From Streptomyces tropicalis (GTDB lineage Bacteria; Actinomycetota; Actinomycetes; Streptomycetales; Streptomycetaceae): 64,000 nucleotides of DNA. Where the stretch lies: the NCBI RefSeq assembly GCF_029269835.1, contig NZ_JARJBB010000013.1:1-64000 (forward strand), in the 5' to 3' direction. Positions 61,794 through 64,000 of this stretch are shown here, in pieces. Position 1 is the stretch's first letter. The number at the start of each line of letters is the position of its first letter. The translations under genes and the position numbers were made by a program. The notes beneath the pieces are model-generated. The model had not been told where the DNA came from and did not search any database. It was given only the letters and a program-made list of their open reading frames with translations.

Positions 61794-62879
61794 TCAGCCG
61801 CCGGCCCCGGCCGGGGTCGTGGTCGTGGTGAAGCCCTCCTTCTTGTTGGCGTTGACGGCGAATTCGTTGGTGAAGGTCTTGCTGAGGTCCACCGACGAGG
61901 TCACGGTCCCGACCATCTGCTCGGTGGCCAGTGAGGTCTTCGGGCCGCCGGCGGGCATGATCCCGTCGGGCAGGAACTGGCCCTTGTCCTCGTTCAGAGC
62001 CGTGATGTAGTCGGCCTTGGTGACCAGCTGGTTCTGCACGAATGACGCCGGCAACTTGTTCGCGACGTCGGCGGCGCTGTGGTCGTGGATCCAGTGCATG
62101 GTGGCCACGAGCGCGTCGACGACCTTCTGCACCGCGTCCTTGTGCGAGTTCACCCAGTCGGTGCGGGCGAGGACGCTCGCCGCCGGGAACGCGCCGCCCA
62201 GCGCCGCCTTGGCGCCGCCGGTGGTGGCCAGGTCGATCGCGGAGGTGCCGACGCCCTTCTTCTGGATCGCGGCGACCGTCGGCTGTGTCGTCATGACGCA
62301 GTCGGCCTTGCCGTTCTGCAGCGCGGCGACGGCCGTGGAGCCGGCACCGACCGCAAGCCGGTGGAACTGGTTCGTCCTGACGCCCTTCTTGGCCGCCATG
62401 AACTGGGTGAGGGTGTCGGTTCCCGAGCCCAGGTCCGTGACGCCGAGCGTCTTGCCCGTGAAGTCGGCCGCCGACTTCACGCCGCTCCTCGTGGTGCACA
62501 TCTCCCGCTCGCCCGGCGCGCCCGAGAGCTGGACGACGTCCTCGACCGCCTTGCCCTTCGCCTGGAATTCGATCGTGTGGTTGTACCAGGCGCCGGCCAT
62601 GTCCACCTGCCCCGAGGCCATGGCCTCCTCGGCGCCGACACCGCCGTTCTGCTCGGTGCTCAGCTCGACCTTGACGCCGTACTTCTTGTAGAAGCCGAGG
62701 CTCTGGGCGAGTTGGTAGGGGAGGTAGATCTGCTTGTCGATGCCGCCGACCATGAGCCGGACGGTCGGCGTACCGCCGGAGCCGCCTGAGCCGGACGACC
62801 CGGAGCTGCCGGAACACGCGCTGACGGCACCGAGGGCGAGGACGGTCACGATCGAGGCGGTGAGAGTTCTCTTGAGCAT
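61794..62879 (-). CDS. substrate-binding lipoprotein of a NitT/TauT-type ABC importer
   Basis: This 361-residue lipoprotein has lipobox VSAC and a Ser/Gly linker, then the NMT1/SsuA-type binding fold: VRLMVGGIDKQIYLPYQLAQ, LGFYKKYGVKVELST, EEAMASGQVDMAGAWYNHTI and TGKTLGVTDLGSGTDTLTQF. Such proteins bind sulfonates, taurine, nitrate or thiamine pyrimidine precursors. The ligand-contact motifs do not let me choose. It is the last gene of an ATPase-permease-binding protein operon, with 96 bases separating it from the permease gene. Confidence 0.9.
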   Translation of the reverse strand: MLKRTLTASIVTVLALGAVSACSGSSGSSGSGGSGGTPTVRLMVGGIDKQIYLPYQLAQSLGFYKKYGVKVELSTEQNGGVGAEEAMASGQVDMAGAWYNHTIEFQAKGKAVEDVVQLSGAPGEREMCTTRSGVKSAADFTGKTLGVTDLGSGTDTLTQFMAAKKGVRTNQFHRLAVGAGSTAVAALQNGKADCVMTTQPTVAAIQKKGVGTSAIDLATTGGAKAALGGAFPAASVLARTDWVNSHKDAVQKVVDALVATMHWIHDHSAADVANKLPASFVQNQLVTKADYITALNEDKGQFLPDGIMPAGGPKTSLATEQMVGTVTSSVDLSKTFTNEFAVNANKKEGFTTTTTPAGAGG

Positions 62880-62975
62880 GGCGGGTCATACACCTTTCGG
62901 GACTGTGGGAAGCGCTGCACGAGAGTGCGGGGAGCGCGAGAGGGGGGTGGAGACACGGGCCGGGGCAACGCCGGG

Positions 62976-63854
62976 TCAGAGGGCGTTCGTCTCGGAGGGG
63001 GACGGCGGGCGCCAGGAGAGCAGCCGGTGTTCGAGCTTGCCGATCAGCCACTCCGCGCCGAGCACGATCACGGCGATGACGAGCATCGTGGCGAACACAC
63101 CGTTGGGGTCGAAGTTGTTCTGCGCTGTCTTGATGACCAGGCCCAGGCCGCTCTGGGCACCGAGCACCTCGCCGACCAGCGCGCCGACGATGGCGAAGCC
63201 GAAGGCGCTGTGCAGGCTGGCGATGATCCAGGTCAGTGCGGAGGGCACGATGACGTGGCGGGTGATCTGCGTCCGGGAGGCGCCGAGCACCCTGACATGG
63301 GCGAGGACGTTGCGGTCGACCTCGCGAACGCCCTGGAAGGCGTTGAAGAAGACGATGAAGAAGACCAGCACCGCGGCGAGCAGGATCTTCGGGGTCACAC
63401 CGATGCCGAAGGCGACGATGAAGATCGAGCCGAGGACGATGCGCGGGATCGCGTTGACCATCTTGATGTACGGACCGAGCACGTCGGAGAGGTAGCGGCT
63501 CTGCCCCAGCGCGACACCGAAGACGACCCCCGTGAGGGCACCCACGACGAAGCCGGCGAGCGCTTCCTCGATCGTGGTCCAGATGTTCTGGTAGAAGGAG
63601 CCGAACTGGGTGCCGTGCTGGAAGAGTTCGATCAGCCGTTGCCAGATGCCGGACGGCTGGCCGAAGAAGAACGGGTCGACGATGCCCCAGGTGGTGAACG
63701 CCTGCCACCCACCGATCACACAGACCGCGAGACCGATGCGGCCGGCCCACACCCGGGCCGCGCGCCGCCGGGCGGCGCGCTGCGCGGCGGCGGCTGCCGG
63801 CCCCTTGCCGCTGTCGGGGACGGCGGCGGCGGAAACGGTGGACGTCGTACTCAT
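62976..63854 (-). CDS. NitT/TauT-type ABC permease
   Basis: This 292-residue permease has six membrane segments and the BPD signature in LAHVRVLGASRTQITRHVIV. AFGFAIVGALVGEVLGAQSG is the usual segment after the EAA loop in SsuC/TauC-type subunits. Its ATG overlaps the stop of the ATPase gene at the right edge (ATGA). It belongs with the binding protein at 61794. Long Ala/Arg-rich N-terminus (about 40 residues) is cytoplasmic. Confidence 0.92.
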   Translation of the reverse strand: MSTTSTVSAAAVPDSGKGPAAAAAQRAARRRAARVWAGRIGLAVCVIGGWQAFTTWGIVDPFFFGQPSGIWQRLIELFQHGTQFGSFYQNIWTTIEEALAGFVVGALTGVVFGVALGQSRYLSDVLGPYIKMVNAIPRIVLGSIFIVAFGIGVTPKILLAAVLVFFIVFFNAFQGVREVDRNVLAHVRVLGASRTQITRHVIVPSALTWIIASLHSAFGFAIVGALVGEVLGAQSGLGLVIKTAQNNFDPNGVFATMLVIAVIVLGAEWLIGKLEHRLLSWRPPSPSETNAL

Positions 63855-64000
63855 TCCGTGCCTCCCGCGGTCAGGGCGTAGGCACGCTCCACCTCTTCGC
63901 GCAGCGTGTCCCAGATCCGGTGCTGGAGTTCGATGAACCGGGGCTGGAAGCGGATCTCCTGGACGGAGCCGCGCGGGCGGGGCAGGTCGATGTCGAAGAC
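63851..64000 (-). CDS. ABC transporter ATPase, C-terminal fragment at the window edge
   Basis: The last 49 codons of a gene entering from the right: VFDIDLPRPRGSVQEIRFQP, RFIELQHRIWDTLREEVERA, ending LTAGGTE. The DIDLPRPR and long C-terminal helix are typical of SsuB/TauB-type ATPases. The stop overlaps the permease ATG by four bases, so this is the ATPase of the same importer. The rest of the gene lies outside the window. Confidence 0.85.
   Translation of the reverse strand, partial: VFDIDLPRPRGSVQEIRFQPRFIELQHRIWDTLREEVERAYALTAGGTE

Overview
This is a very GC-rich actinobacterial chromosome segment, almost certainly Streptomyces. The evidence is strong G/C bias at third codon positions, frequent GTG starts, GTGA/ATGA start-stop overlaps, a Tat substrate, lipoproteins, LCP, STAS/RsbW and SpoIIE-type PP2C proteins, and many families typical of Streptomyces. 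I saw no rRNA, tRNA, CRISPR array or complete insertion sequence. The density of one-component regulators beside single enzymes, and of decayed genes, suggests an accessory or chromosome-arm region.

Layout. 1-7.7 kb: an LCP cell-wall ligase, a small protein, a secreted Ig-like protein, an OmpR-type response regulator overlapping its histidine kinase, and a secreted glycosidase-like protein. 7.7-21.3 kb: a patchwork of small enzymes and regulators (STAS/RsbW pair, VOC protein, membrane protein, ABC exporter with a coupled 50-codon ORF, alpha/beta hydrolase, nitroreductase pair, MarR/SDR pair, cupin, GNAT), mixed with remnants of at least seven genes. 21.4-31.1 kb: DoxX protein, two MFS transporters, an ArsR regulator, a HAD protein, a UvrA-like drug-resistance ATPase, a DinB-like protein and an IclR regulator. 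31.2-45.8 kb: quinone oxidoreductase with three evenly spaced palindromes upstream, a gene-poor 1.5 kb, then regulator/target pairs: TetR with methyltransferase and hydrolase, TetR with an AGPS-like FAD enzyme, HxlR with NmrA, TetR with a TIM-barrel protein, plus an M20 peptidase and a membrane PP2C phosphatase.

45.9-53.1 kb is the most coherent block: a bacteriophytochrome histidine kinase running tail-to-tail into an Rcp1-like response regulator that is coupled to a GAF-PP2C phosphatase, followed by cydA-cydB for a bd-type terminal oxidase. It looks like a light-input branch into partner-switching regulation beside a respiratory module. 53.4-59.5 kb is one sugar operon: binding lipoprotein, two permeases, GH1 beta-glucosidase and an exported GH144-like glucanase, with a LacI-type operator just upstream but no LacI gene beside it. 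59.6-64 kb holds an NTF2-like protein, a second copy of the secreted Ig-like protein (about 56 percent identical to the first) and a NitT/TauT-type ABC operon running off the right edge.

Most regulator/target pairs have a visible dyad between the divergent starts; these are listed as separate sites. Several remnants differ from an intact frame by single-base shifts, so read-level checking should precede strong claims of decay. Functions rest on motif recognition by eye; no database search was run.
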